From the NCBI RefSeq assembly GCF_900176475.1, contig NZ_FWXX01000003.1:186001-250000 (forward strand): a DNA stretch of 64,000 nt, given 5' to 3'. Position numbers and translations under genes: made by a program. Under the pieces are notes generated by a model, which had not been told where the DNA came from, ran no database searches, and saw only the letters and a list, made by a program, of their open reading frames with translations. Of the stretch, positions 8,283 through 16,535 are shown piece by piece; position 1 is the stretch's first letter, and each line of letters starts with the position of its first letter. The stretch comes from Tropicibacter naphthalenivorans. GTDB lineage: Bacteria > Pseudomonadota > Alphaproteobacteria > Rhodobacterales > Rhodobacteraceae.

Positions 8283-8876
8283 TCAAATAAGCAACACTTG
8301 GGTGCCCACTTTGGCCATCCCGTAAAGCTGTGCGATATGCTCATTATAAAGGCCGATGCAACCGTTCGAAGAGCGGCGCCCGATCTTGCGCGTGTCATGT
8401 GTACCGTGGATACGGTAATATTGCCAGCTTAGGTACAGCGCGTGCGTCCCAAGCGGGTTATCCGGGCCGGGGCCGACGTAATCGGGCCACTCTGGGTTGC
8501 GGATTTTCATCGACGGGGTGGGCCGCCATTCGGGGCCTTCGACCTTGCGCACGACACTGGTGCGCCCGCGGCGGGTGAGATCTTCGGTCAGGGGCACAGA
8601 GGACGGGTACAAATGATAGGTGCCGTTCTCTTCCCAGAAATGCAGCGCCCGGCTGGAGATATCCACCAGCACCGCGCCCTTGTTCAGGTTGTTGAAATAC
8701 GGCTGCCAGTCCAGCGTCCGAAAGCTGGAGATGTTGCGGCGCACAACCGAGGTCAGGTCACGTTCCACTTCGGTGGTTGCGCCGTCGTTCACGTCCTGCG
8801 CCAAGGCCGGCGTCCCCACCATCGCGGCAGAGCCCGCAAGGAACGCGCGACGCGAAAAGCCTGTCGATTTGGTCAT
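8283..8876 (-). CDS. L,D-transpeptidase (YkuD domain), Tat-exported
   Basis: A 197-residue periplasmic enzyme that forms 3-3 crosslinks in peptidoglycan or attaches proteins to it. The N-terminus SRRAFLAGSAAMVGTPALAQ is a twin-arginine signal. The YkuD catalytic pattern is complete: HGTHD at 157-161 and SSNGCIGL with the nucleophile C173. LGTHALYL, the substrate-loop motif, precedes it. The ATG at 8876 is well supported by the signal peptide. It is divergent from the CAP-domain lipoprotein gene. Confidence 0.92.
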   Translation of the reverse strand: MTKSTGFSRRAFLAGSAAMVGTPALAQDVNDGATTEVERDLTSVVRRNISSFRTLDWQPYFNNLNKGAVLVDISSRALHFWEENGTYHLYPSSVPLTEDLTRRGRTSVVRKVEGPEWRPTPSMKIRNPEWPDYVGPGPDNPLGTHALYLSWQYYRIHGTHDTRKIGRRSSNGCIGLYNEHIAQLYGMAKVGTQVLLI

Positions 8877-9047
8877 GGTGGAACCCTTCTTAGCCCGATT
8901 ATCCCATAAAAGGGCATAATATGACCCGAAAGCCTCAGTCGCAATTCAAACACGCGTGTCGGGGCGTGCTCACGCCGATGTGGGTTTGATTGGCAACGCC
9001 TCTGGGTGTAGGCCATGGATAAGTTACCGAATTCGAGAGCAGCTTTT

Positions 9048-9605
9048 ATGAACCGTCGTACTTTTCTTGCCATGGCGTCGGCGCTGGCGATCACCGCTTG
9101 CACCACGACCCCGACCGAAGTTCCGAACAAGCTGGGCCCGGACGGCAAGCCTTTGCCGCGCCTCTATCGCATCGGACCGGGGGATCGGGCCAAAATCCAG
9201 TACCGCCTGCTGGATTCGGTGAACGCGCTGCGGCAAGCGGCGGGCGCGCCTGCGCTGTCGTTGGATTCGAAACTCAACGCCGCCGCCGCGACCCATGCGC
9301 GCGATATGTCGGTGCAGAACCGCCCCTGGCACTTTGGCTCTGACGCGTCCTCGCCCATCGACCGGGTGGCGCGCGTTGGCTATCAGGGGCGTCTGGTCGG
9401 TGAGACGATTTCCGAGACCTACGAGACCGAGCTGGAAACACTCGCCGCCTGGATGGAAGAGCCGTCGACCCGCACCGTGATCCTTGATCCCTCTGCGACG
9501 GACGTGGGCTTTGAGTGGTTCCAAGAGGACAACGGCAAGATCTGGTGGTGCATGGTGCTGGGCGCGGCTGGTGGCGCGCCGGTGGTCACCTCCTCGCTGC
9601 AATAA
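9048..9605 (+). CDS. CAP (SCP-like) domain lipoprotein
   Basis: A 185-residue exported protein. The start is the ATG at 9048, giving MNRRTFLAMASALAITAC, with RR near the N-terminus and a lipobox ending at Cys18. The CAP/SCP domain follows: a helix LLDSVNALRQAAGAPALSLD, ATHARDMSVQNRPWHFGSD with the CAP histidine region, and the GETISE motif. Bacterial CAP proteins are cell-envelope proteins of mostly unknown activity. A perfect terminator follows at 9631. Confidence 0.88.
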   Translation: MNRRTFLAMASALAITACTTTPTEVPNKLGPDGKPLPRLYRIGPGDRAKIQYRLLDSVNALRQAAGAPALSLDSKLNAAAATHARDMSVQNRPWHFGSDASSPIDRVARVGYQGRLVGETISETYETELETLAAWMEEPSTRTVILDPSATDVGFEWFQEDNGKIWWCMVLGAAGGAPVVTSSLQ

Positions 9606-9630
9606 CAACGTCCAACCTGCAAGAATCGCA

Positions 9631-9660
9631 ATCGCCGGGGCCGCAATCCCGGCGATTTTT
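9631..9660 (+). terminator. Rho-independent terminator after CAP-domain gene
   Basis: ATCGCCGGG (9631-9639) and CCCGGCGAT (9648-9656) form a perfect nine-pair stem with an eight-base loop, ending in T5. Confidence 0.93.
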
Positions 9661-9739
9661 GCATTGCAGAGGGGGCGAACATCGCCACGGCCCGTACAAG
9701 GGCGATTCACCCAAGCCCCTGACATGAAAAACAATTAAA

Positions 9740-9760
9740 GGATGTAATCTGATAACATCC
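9740..9760. promoter_or_regulatory. 21-bp near-perfect palindrome, possible operator
   Basis: The arms GGATGT and ACATCC enclose AATCTGATA. Apart from the central base and one symmetric mismatched pair, the whole 21 bases are self-complementary. It sits about 75-95 bases before the start of the small secreted protein gene, where a repressor or activator site would be expected. The regulator is not identifiable from the sequence. Confidence 0.45.
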
Positions 9761-9836
9761 CCGCCGTTATGGCATAGCGAGCGGGTTTCCCGGCATGTGG
9801 TTGGCACTGAACAACACGTAAAAAGGAAATGTTCTT

Positions 9837-10148
9837 ATGATTACCCAGTTCAAAGCCATCGCATTGATCACTCTGACCACCGCCTCTTTTCAGGCGACCA
9901 CGGCCCAAGCGGCAGACCTGACAACAGCCCAGGTTCAAGCGCAGGCCACCGCCATGTCCGGCTGTCAGGTCGAGCCTTGCCCGACCACCCACACCATTCC
10001 TCTGCCCAAGGGCCGCGTGGCCCCGCTCGATGCGCAGGATGACATCAGCGAAGAGCTTGACGCCGAAGAGACCATCCGCTGGCCGCGTTGGCGCAACGGC
10101 TGCAAGCGGGGCGGTTTTGGCAAAGTCACTTGCCCCAAGTGGAAGTAA
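9837..10148 (+). CDS. Small secreted protein with four cysteines, function unknown
   Basis: A 103-residue protein with a signal peptide (cleavage probably after TAQAA, about residue 26). The mature part contains CQVEPC, an acidic stretch (DAQDDISEELDAEE) and a basic end RWRNGCKRGGFGKVTCPKWK. The four cysteines suggest two disulfides in the periplasm. AAGGAAA at 9823-9829 is a good ribosome binding site for the ATG at 9837. A terminator follows and a palindrome precedes it, so it looks like an independently regulated gene. I do not recognise a family. Confidence 0.75.
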   Translation: MITQFKAIALITLTTASFQATTAQAADLTTAQVQAQATAMSGCQVEPCPTTHTIPLPKGRVAPLDAQDDISEELDAEETIRWPRWRNGCKRGGFGKVTCPKWK

Positions 10149-10163
10149 CACCCGAACACGGAC

Positions 10164-10190
10164 CAGCCCTGCCTTCGCGGCGGGGCTGTT
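10164..10190. terminator. Convergent terminator hairpin
   Basis: CAGCCCTGCC (10164-10173) pairs with GGCGGGGCTG (10179-10188), with one wobble and a TTCGC loop. It lies between the secreted protein gene and the convergent L,D-transpeptidase gene. The T tract is short (TT, then TTTC with one intervening base). Confidence 0.75.
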
Positions 10191-10199
10191 TCACGCCAA

Positions 10200-10691
10200 T
10201 TACGGATTGATCTGGATGGGCGTGCCGTTTTTCACCATCGCGTAGATGTCCTGCATCTCGGCGTTGGTCACGGCGATACAGCCCGCCGTCCAGTCGCGCC
10301 CGCCCTTGCGGTACTTCCATGGCCGACCGTGGATAAAGATATCGCCGCCGGGGTTCTTGCCCATCGCAGCGGCCTCGGCCCGGTCATTGGCGTTGGGATA
10401 GGACACACCGATCGACAGGTGAAACTGCGAGTTCGGGTTGCGCCGGTCGATCAGGTAATTGCCCTCGGGCGTCTTGCCGTCGCCGCGCACCTTTTTGTCG
10501 CCATCGGGCGCAAAGCCCAGACCGATGTCATAGGCTTCCAGCACCTCGGAGTGGTGCAAGAGATACATCCGCCGGTCGCCCTTGTTGACCACGACCTGCG
10601 TGACCTCTGGCCCGTTGTAGGTCTTGAACTTGCTGCACGCCGTCACGCTTAGCCCCAGCGCGATCAGCACCATTACCCTGAAAAACCGCAT
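10200..10691 (-). CDS. L,D-transpeptidase family lipoprotein
   Basis: A 163-residue envelope protein. The N-terminal MRFFRVMVLIALGLSVTAC is a lipoprotein signal with the lipidated Cys19. The YkuD-type catalytic residues are H121 (FIHGRPW) and C138 (DWTAGCIAV), preceded by the GDGKTPEGNYLID substrate motif. It belongs to the YafK/ErfK group of murein L,D-transpeptidases. The ribosome binding site GAGGGCAG lies inside a perfect eight-pair hairpin just upstream. Confidence 0.9.
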   Translation of the reverse strand: MRFFRVMVLIALGLSVTACSKFKTYNGPEVTQVVVNKGDRRMYLLHHSEVLEAYDIGLGFAPDGDKKVRGDGKTPEGNYLIDRRNPNSQFHLSIGVSYPNANDRAEAAAMGKNPGGDIFIHGRPWKYRKGGRDWTAGCIAVTNAEMQDIYAMVKNGTPIQINP

Positions 10692-10693
10692 AT

Positions 10694-10717
10694 CTGCCCT
10701 CTGATTTTTGAGGGCAG
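10694..10717 (-). promoter_or_regulatory. Hairpin covering the ribosome binding site of the L,D-transpeptidase lipoprotein gene
   Basis: CTGCCCTC (10694-10701) and GAGGGCAG (10710-10717) are perfectly complementary with an eight-base loop. On the minus strand the 3-prime arm GAGGGCAG ends three bases before the ATG, so it is also the Shine-Dalgarno sequence. No T run follows, so a terminator for the upstream channel gene is less likely than translational control. Confidence 0.5.
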
Positions 10718-10761
10718 TCTATACCGGATTCGCCCCGCCGGGGAGGTCACGTTTTCGCCAG

Positions 10762-11535
10762 TCAGCGCTTTTCCTGTAGCAGCTTTTCGATGGCCTCCAG
10801 CCGGGTCATCACCTCATCGCGGTAGGCGTCGGTGCGCTGGCCGTCCTCTTCGTGGTGGGCGTCCTGCATCGAGTTGACGATCAGACCCACCAGCAGGTTC
10901 ACCACCGCAAAGGTCGTCACCATGATGAACGGCACAAAGAACGCCCAGGCGTAGGGGTAGACCTCCATCACTGGGCGCACGATGCCCATGGACCAGCTTT
11001 CCAGCGTCATGACCTGGAACAGGGTGTAGGCCGCGCTGCCGAGGTCGCCGAACCACTCGGGAAAGGCGTCGCCGAACAGCTTGGTCGCCATGACCGCGCC
11101 GATGTAAAAGATGATCGCCATCAGCAGGAACACGCTACCCATGCCGGGAAGCGCGGTGATGAAGCCTTCGACCACGCGGCGCAATCGCGGTGCAACAGAG
11201 ACGACTCGCAGCACCCGCAGGATGCGCAAGGCCCGCAGAACGCTGATGCCTTGGGCGGACGGGATGTAGGCGATCCCGACGATGACAAAGTCAAAGATGT
11301 TCCAGCCGCTGCGAAAGAAACGCCCGCCGCGCGCGATCAGCTTGGCCACGATCTCGGCGGTGAAAATCGCCAGACACAGCGCGTCGAGCGTGTGGATCAG
11401 CCCACTCCAGCGCGCCATGATCGCGTCCGACGTTTCCATCCCAAGGATCACGGCGTTCAGCAGGATCACCGCGATGATGGTGTTCTGCACCTTGGGTTGG
11501 TCGAGAAAATCCCCAAGACGGGTGCGATAGTTCAT
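10762..11535 (-). CDS. Bacterial voltage-gated sodium channel (NaChBac/NavSp type)
   Basis: A 257-residue six-helix ion channel subunit that should assemble as a tetramer. The S4 voltage sensor carries arginines every third residue (RALRILRVLRVV, 101-112). The pore helix and selectivity filter read FQVMTLESWSMG (173-184); TLESW is the sodium-selective signature of prokaryotic Nav channels. S6 is about 198-221, and the C-terminal 223-257 is acidic then coiled-coil, the usual tetramerisation tail. It begins three bases after the RNA methyltransferase stop, so the two are probably cotranscribed. Confidence 0.93.
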   Translation of the reverse strand: MNYRTRLGDFLDQPKVQNTIIAVILLNAVILGMETSDAIMARWSGLIHTLDALCLAIFTAEIVAKLIARGGRFFRSGWNIFDFVIVGIAYIPSAQGISVLRALRILRVLRVVSVAPRLRRVVEGFITALPGMGSVFLLMAIIFYIGAVMATKLFGDAFPEWFGDLGSAAYTLFQVMTLESWSMGIVRPVMEVYPYAWAFFVPFIMVTTFAVVNLLVGLIVNSMQDAHHEEDGQRTDAYRDEVMTRLEAIEKLLQEKR

Positions 11536-11538
11536 GGA

Positions 11539-12762
11539 TCAGTCCTTGGTCAAAGCGGCGACGAGTTCCAGATGGGTAGACCAACGGAATTGGTCAACCA
11601 CCCGCAGATCGGTGACGCGATAGCCCGCTTGCAGCAGCCGCGCGGTGTCGCGGGCAAAGGTCACGGGGTTGCACGAAACATGGGCGATGCGCTTGACCTT
11701 TGACTTGGCCAGCTGTTCCACCTGCGCTTCGGCCCCGGCGCGCGGCGGGTCGATGACCACGCCGTCGAAACGGTCCAGCTCATCCGGCAGCAGCGGGTTG
11801 CGAAACAGGTCGCGCGCGGTGCTGGTGACGTGTTTCAGCCCCTGCGCATTGCGCCAGCCGTGGTCGAGCGCCTTGACCATCGGTTTCTCGCCTTCAAAGG
11901 CGTGGATTCGAGCCTGTTCCGCCAGAGGAAGCGCAAACGTCCCGCAGCCCGCGAACAGATCAGCGATGCTTTTTGCGCCTGCCATGGCGTCGGTGACCGC
12001 TTGCAACAAGGCCGCCTCGCCCGCCAAGGTCGCCTGAAGGAACGCGCCGGGGGGCGGCACCACCTGCGCCTTGCCGAACTGGTGGTAGGGCGGCAGGCGG
12101 GTGAGCGCTTCGTCGTCCCAGGTCACGCGCGCAAGGCCGTATTCGCGGGCGATGTCGGCCAGCTTGCTGCGCAGCTCGGTGTCGATCTCTTTGCCGCCTT
12201 TGACGGACACGTCCAGCCCGCCGAGCGAGTCCGTTACGGTGACGGACAGCTCGCCCTTGCGCGAGGCGCCCAAGACCGCCAGCGCCTCGACCATCGGCAG
12301 GGACGCGGCGAGTTTCGGCGTCACCAGCTGGCAGTTCGGCACGGCGATCACCACGTCGCTGCCCTTGCGGTGAAAGCCCGCCAGAGCGCCCTTTTTGGTG
12401 CGTTTCGCAGAGAACGCGGCGCGGCGGCGCGACTGCGGCGGAGAGGTATGAACAGAGCCTATTTCGGCGGAAATGCCCTGTGCGTCCAGCGCGCGGCGCA
12501 CCACGTCCAGTTTCCATTCCGTGACAAAATCGTCAGAGGCGTGCTGCAACTGACACCCGCCGCAGGACTTGGCGTGGCTACACGGCGCGGACACGCGGGC
12601 AGTGGACGGCGTGACGATGCGCGGCGCGGCCATCACGCCGTTTTCAACCGCACCCTCGACCACTTCGCCGGGCAAAATGCCGGGGACAAAGATCGGGCCG
12701 GGCGCGATCCCGTCGCCCTTGTGCCCCAGCCGTTCGACCGTCACTTGTTCCACGTGTGTCAT
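11539..12762 (-). CDS. Class I SAM-dependent 23S rRNA (uracil-C5) methyltransferase, RlmD/RlmC-like
   Basis: A 407-residue TrmA/RumA-family enzyme that methylates C5 of a uridine in rRNA. A short N-terminal TRAM-like region is followed by the iron-sulfur cysteines C61, C67 and C70 (CSHAKSCGGCQLQH). SAM binding is at SIADLFAGCGTFALPLA, and the catalytic cysteine lies in HVSCNPVTFARD. VVIDPPRAGA is the usual acceptor motif. The exact target uridine cannot be told from sequence alone. The sodium channel gene follows directly. Confidence 0.9.
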   Translation of the reverse strand: MTHVEQVTVERLGHKGDGIAPGPIFVPGILPGEVVEGAVENGVMAAPRIVTPSTARVSAPCSHAKSCGGCQLQHASDDFVTEWKLDVVRRALDAQGISAEIGSVHTSPPQSRRRAAFSAKRTKKGALAGFHRKGSDVVIAVPNCQLVTPKLAASLPMVEALAVLGASRKGELSVTVTDSLGGLDVSVKGGKEIDTELRSKLADIAREYGLARVTWDDEALTRLPPYHQFGKAQVVPPPGAFLQATLAGEAALLQAVTDAMAGAKSIADLFAGCGTFALPLAEQARIHAFEGEKPMVKALDHGWRNAQGLKHVTSTARDLFRNPLLPDELDRFDGVVIDPPRAGAEAQVEQLAKSKVKRIAHVSCNPVTFARDTARLLQAGYRVTDLRVVDQFRWSTHLELVAALTKD

Positions 12763-12825
12763 GCTTTGCGCCCGCCGTTTGAATGCTTTGGCGTGTCATA
12801 ACGGCAGGGCGGGCTTTGCGCTAGG

Positions 12826-14655
12826 CTACTCTGCCGCCTCACCCAGGAAACCGCCCGACTGCCGATCCCAATAGCGCGCATACAGGCCACCCTTCGCCAG
12901 CAAAGCCTCATGGGTGCCTTGCTCGACAATCCGGCCAGCGTCCAGCACGATGATCCGGTCCATCTGCGCGATGGTCGACAGGCGGTGCGCGATGGCGACC
13001 ACGGTTTTGCCCTGCATGACGGTGGTCAGCGCGCCTTGGATTTCGGCCTCGACCTCTGAGTCGAGCGCGCTGGTGGCCTCATCCAGCACCAGGACCGGCG
13101 CGTCCTTGAGGATCGCCCGGGCAAGCGCGATGCGCTGGCGTTGCCCGCCGGACAGCTTGACGCCCCGTTCGCCCAGCCGCGCGTCATAGCCCTGCCGCCC
13201 CTTGTGGTCCTTGAGCGCAAGAATGAAATCGTGGGCCGAGGCGCGGCGGGCGGCCTCATACACCTCTTCGTCCGTGGCATCGGGGCGACCGTAGCGGATA
13301 TTCTCCATCGCAGAGCGGTTGAACATCGCCGCCTCTTGCCGGACCACCGAGATGGCCCGCCGCAAAGCGCCTTGGGTGAGGTCGCGAATGTCGTCGCCGC
13401 CCAGCCGGATTCGACCCTGTTCCACCTCATAGAGCCGTAGCAGCAGGGACACCGCAGTCGTCTTGCCCGCGCCAGACGCCCCGACAAGCGCGACCTTTTC
13501 CCCTGCCGCGATGTGCAGATCAAAGCGGGTCAAAGCCGCCTGATCCCCGCCATAGGCAAAGCCGATCTGGTCGAAATCCACCGACGCCCCGCGCGCCTGA
13601 TCCAGCGCATCGGGCCGGTCAAGGATCGCGTGCGGCGGGGTCAGCGTGGCGATGCCGTCCTGCACCTCGCCGATGTTGGTGGAAATCGACATGGCCGTGC
13701 GCCCAAGCCGGTTGGTCAGCATCGACAGCCGCGTCGTCAGCATCGCCGTCATGGTGATATCCCCGACCGAGGCGCTGCCCACACTATACAGATACAACGA
13801 GGCAAGGATCGCCGACAGCGGCAGCATCCCGCCAAGGGTCATCAGGCCAACGCGAAAGATCCCCGCGATCAGCCCGAACTCCAGCGAGCGCTCGCGGAAG
13901 TCGGCCAGCGTGCGCCGGGTCGCGTCGTCTTCGCGGTCGTCATGGGCGAACAGCTTGACCGTGGCGATGTTCGTCAGCGTGTCGACGATCTGCCCGCTAA
14001 CCACGGTGCGCGCCCCGGCGCGGGCCTGCGCGCGGGCTTGGACACGGGGGATCACCTGCCACAGAAAAGTGATATACAGCACCGACCAAAGTGCAAAGAT
14101 CGCCAGCAGTTTCGGGTCTATTCCAGCCAAAAGGATAAAAGTCCCGATGAACATCGCCGCCGCGTAGACCAGCACGTCGGTGACCTCGTTCACCACATCG
14201 CTCAGCGCGCGGGCGGTCTGGTTGGCCTTTTGGCTGATGCGCCCGGCAAAGTCGTTGTCAAAGAACGCCAGCGCGTGCCCCAGCGTATAGCGGTTGACCC
14301 GCGACAGGATCAGCGGGAACAGGTTCGGCCCGAGCAGGATGCTGCCGGTCGCGGCATCGAAGATATAGACCAAGGGCCGGATCAGCAGGAAAAACGCCAG
14401 CCCGAAAAGGATCAGCGCGGCGTACGGCCCCCAGAACGCACCGGGGCCTTGGGCGGCGGCTTGGTCCACGACCCAACCGGCAAAGCGGGCCGAAATGACC
14501 TCGGACACGCCAGTGAAGATGGTGATGAAGATGGTTAATAAGATCGCCTTTTCCGCGCCCTTCAACGCCCAGCGGGCAAAGGGCCAAGCGCCCTGCGGCG
14601 GCGGTCCTTCGGCGGGGGCGAAGGGGTCGATCATGTTCAGGATGCGGCGGATCAT
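12826..14655 (-). CDS. ABC exporter half-transporter (membrane-ATPase fusion), second of a pair
   Basis: A 609-residue type IV ABC exporter subunit. Six membrane helices occupy about 30-320, and the nucleotide-binding domain follows: Walker A GASGAGKTTA, Q-loop VVRQEAAMF, signature LSGGQRQRIALARA, Walker B VLVLDEATSALD and switch His in AIAHRLS. The start is the ATG at 14655, which overlaps the stop of the neighbouring half-transporter (ATGA). The close pairing suggests a heterodimeric exporter. Both ATPase sites look intact. The substrate is unknown; drugs, lipids or peptides are family options. Confidence 0.92.
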   Translation of the reverse strand: MIRRILNMIDPFAPAEGPPPQGAWPFARWALKGAEKAILLTIFITIFTGVSEVISARFAGWVVDQAAAQGPGAFWGPYAALILFGLAFFLLIRPLVYIFDAATGSILLGPNLFPLILSRVNRYTLGHALAFFDNDFAGRISQKANQTARALSDVVNEVTDVLVYAAAMFIGTFILLAGIDPKLLAIFALWSVLYITFLWQVIPRVQARAQARAGARTVVSGQIVDTLTNIATVKLFAHDDREDDATRRTLADFRERSLEFGLIAGIFRVGLMTLGGMLPLSAILASLYLYSVGSASVGDITMTAMLTTRLSMLTNRLGRTAMSISTNIGEVQDGIATLTPPHAILDRPDALDQARGASVDFDQIGFAYGGDQAALTRFDLHIAAGEKVALVGASGAGKTTAVSLLLRLYEVEQGRIRLGGDDIRDLTQGALRRAISVVRQEAAMFNRSAMENIRYGRPDATDEEVYEAARRASAHDFILALKDHKGRQGYDARLGERGVKLSGGQRQRIALARAILKDAPVLVLDEATSALDSEVEAEIQGALTTVMQGKTVVAIAHRLSTIAQMDRIIVLDAGRIVEQGTHEALLAKGGLYARYWDRQSGGFLGEAAE

Positions 14656-16496
14656 GCGTCGTCCTCTGTATCTTGGCCCAGAAAGCCACCCGACTGATGC
14701 GACCACAGGCGTGCGTACAGACCGCCCTGCGACAGCAGCGCCTCATGCGGGCCAGCCTCGACAATTCGACCCTGATCCAGCACAAGAACGCGATCCATCT
14801 GGGCAATGGTCGACAAACGGTGCGCAATGGCGATAACGGTTTTTCCCTCCATCATGCCGTAAAGCGTTTCTTGGATGGCGGCTTCGACCTCTGAATCCAA
14901 GGCCGAGGTCGCCTCGTCCAGCAGCAGGATCGGCGCGTCCTTGAGGATCACCCGCGCGAGGGCGATGCGCTGGCGCTGCCCACCGGACAGCTTGACGCCG
15001 CGCTCGCCGACATGGGCGTCATAGCCACTGCGGCCTTCGCTGTCTTGCAGGGTCTGGATGAACGCGTGGGCCTGCGCCTTGGTCGCGGCTGCGATCATCT
15101 GCGCCTCGGTCGCATCGGGGCGGCCATAGAGGATGTTCTCGCGGATTGACCGATGCAGCAAGGCGCTGTCCTGCTGGACCATGCCGATGTGCTGGCGCAG
15201 GCTGTCTTGGGTGACGTGCGCGATGTCCTGACCATCGATCACGATGCGCCCGCCGTCGGGGTCGTAAAAGCGCAGCAGCAGCTTGACCAGGGTCGACTTC
15301 CCCGCGCCGGACCGCCCCACAAGACCGATCTTTTCACCCGGTTGGATGGTCAGATCGACCGCCTCCAACCCGCCGGTTTCGCGCCCATAGTGGTGGGTTA
15401 GAGACTGAATCTCGACCCGCCCCTCGGTCATTTCCAGCGGTTTCGCCCCCGGCGCATCCAGCAAGGCAATCGGCTGGGCAATGGTCTGCATTCCCTCTTG
15501 GATCACGCCCAATTCGCGGAACAGCGACGTGGTCGCCCACATGATCCAGCCGGTCATGGCGTTCAACCGCAAGCCCAAAGCCGTCGCCGCAGCAACCGCC
15601 CCCGCCGAGGCCGTCCCCTGCATCCACAGCATCAAGGCCAGCCCGACCACACCGACGATCAGCAGCCCGTTAATCACGTTCAAGGCCATATCCATGACGG
15701 TATAGAGCCGCATTTCGCGCTGAAAGGTCTGGCGCGCATGCTCGATCGCCTCTTGCCCATAGGCCAGCTCGGCCTCGTGGTTGGCGAACATCTTGATCGA
15801 GTGGATGTTGGTGTAGCTGTCGACGATCCGACCGGTGAACTGCGACCGCGCATCGCTGGAGGCCTTGGACGCGGGCGACACATTGCGCACGGTCCAGCGG
15901 ATCAGCAGGCCATAGAGCACGATCCAAATCGCCAGCGGGATCATCAGCCGCGGGTCCGCCTCGCCCAGCAGGACCAGCGCGCCGACCACATAGGCCAGCG
16001 AAAAGGTGATGGCGTCGAACACTTGAAAGGCGACCTCGCCGGTGGCGGGCGGGGTCTGGACAATGCGGTTGGCGATGCGCCCGGCAAAGTCGTTTTCGAA
16101 CCAGCCGACGGATTGGCGCAGCACATGAGCGTGCGCTCGAAACCGCACCAGCGTGCCAAGGTTGGGCATAATCGTGTTGTTGATCAGCGCCACGTCTACA
16201 ACATGTAGCAAGGGCCGCAGGATCAGAACAAACAGGCCCAGCGCGATCAGCACCCCGCCGTAGTTGTTCCAAACGGTCTGCGGATCTTGCGCCAACAGAT
16301 CGACAACCCAGCCCATAGCCCAGATCAACCCCACCTCGACCGAGGCCACCGCGATCGACATGAGCGCCGCCAGCACAAAGATCCCGCGAAAGGGTTGCGT
16401 GTATTGCAGCAGGAACGGCAACAGGCGCTGCGGCGGCGTGTCGTTGGCCGCATACTCCGTGTAGGGATCGACCAGATTTTCAAAGAAACGAAACAT
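14652..16496 (-). CDS. ABC exporter half-transporter (membrane-ATPase fusion), first of a pair
   Basis: A 614-residue partner of the downstream half-transporter with the same architecture: six helices, Walker A GRSGAGKSTL, signature LSGGQRQRIALARV, Walker B ILLLDEATSALD and H-loop AIAHRLS. The start is the ATG at 16496 (MFRFFENLVDPY); an earlier in-frame codon is rejected because the extension lacks family character. It follows the cca gene by about 40 bases on the same strand and may share its transcript. Confidence 0.92.
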   Translation of the reverse strand: MFRFFENLVDPYTEYAANDTPPQRLLPFLLQYTQPFRGIFVLAALMSIAVASVEVGLIWAMGWVVDLLAQDPQTVWNNYGGVLIALGLFVLILRPLLHVVDVALINNTIMPNLGTLVRFRAHAHVLRQSVGWFENDFAGRIANRIVQTPPATGEVAFQVFDAITFSLAYVVGALVLLGEADPRLMIPLAIWIVLYGLLIRWTVRNVSPASKASSDARSQFTGRIVDSYTNIHSIKMFANHEAELAYGQEAIEHARQTFQREMRLYTVMDMALNVINGLLIVGVVGLALMLWMQGTASAGAVAAATALGLRLNAMTGWIMWATTSLFRELGVIQEGMQTIAQPIALLDAPGAKPLEMTEGRVEIQSLTHHYGRETGGLEAVDLTIQPGEKIGLVGRSGAGKSTLVKLLLRFYDPDGGRIVIDGQDIAHVTQDSLRQHIGMVQQDSALLHRSIRENILYGRPDATEAQMIAAATKAQAHAFIQTLQDSEGRSGYDAHVGERGVKLSGGQRQRIALARVILKDAPILLLDEATSALDSEVEAAIQETLYGMMEGKTVIAIAHRLSTIAQMDRVLVLDQGRIVEAGPHEALLSQGGLYARLWSHQSGGFLGQDTEDDA

Positions 16497-16535
16497 GGTG
16501 GCTTTCTCGGGCGGGCCCCGGGACTCAGGCAATGA

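Noticed and set aside
13513-14538. 341-codon frame antisense to the ABC exporter
   Set aside because: Shadow of a gene with intact Walker and signature motifs.
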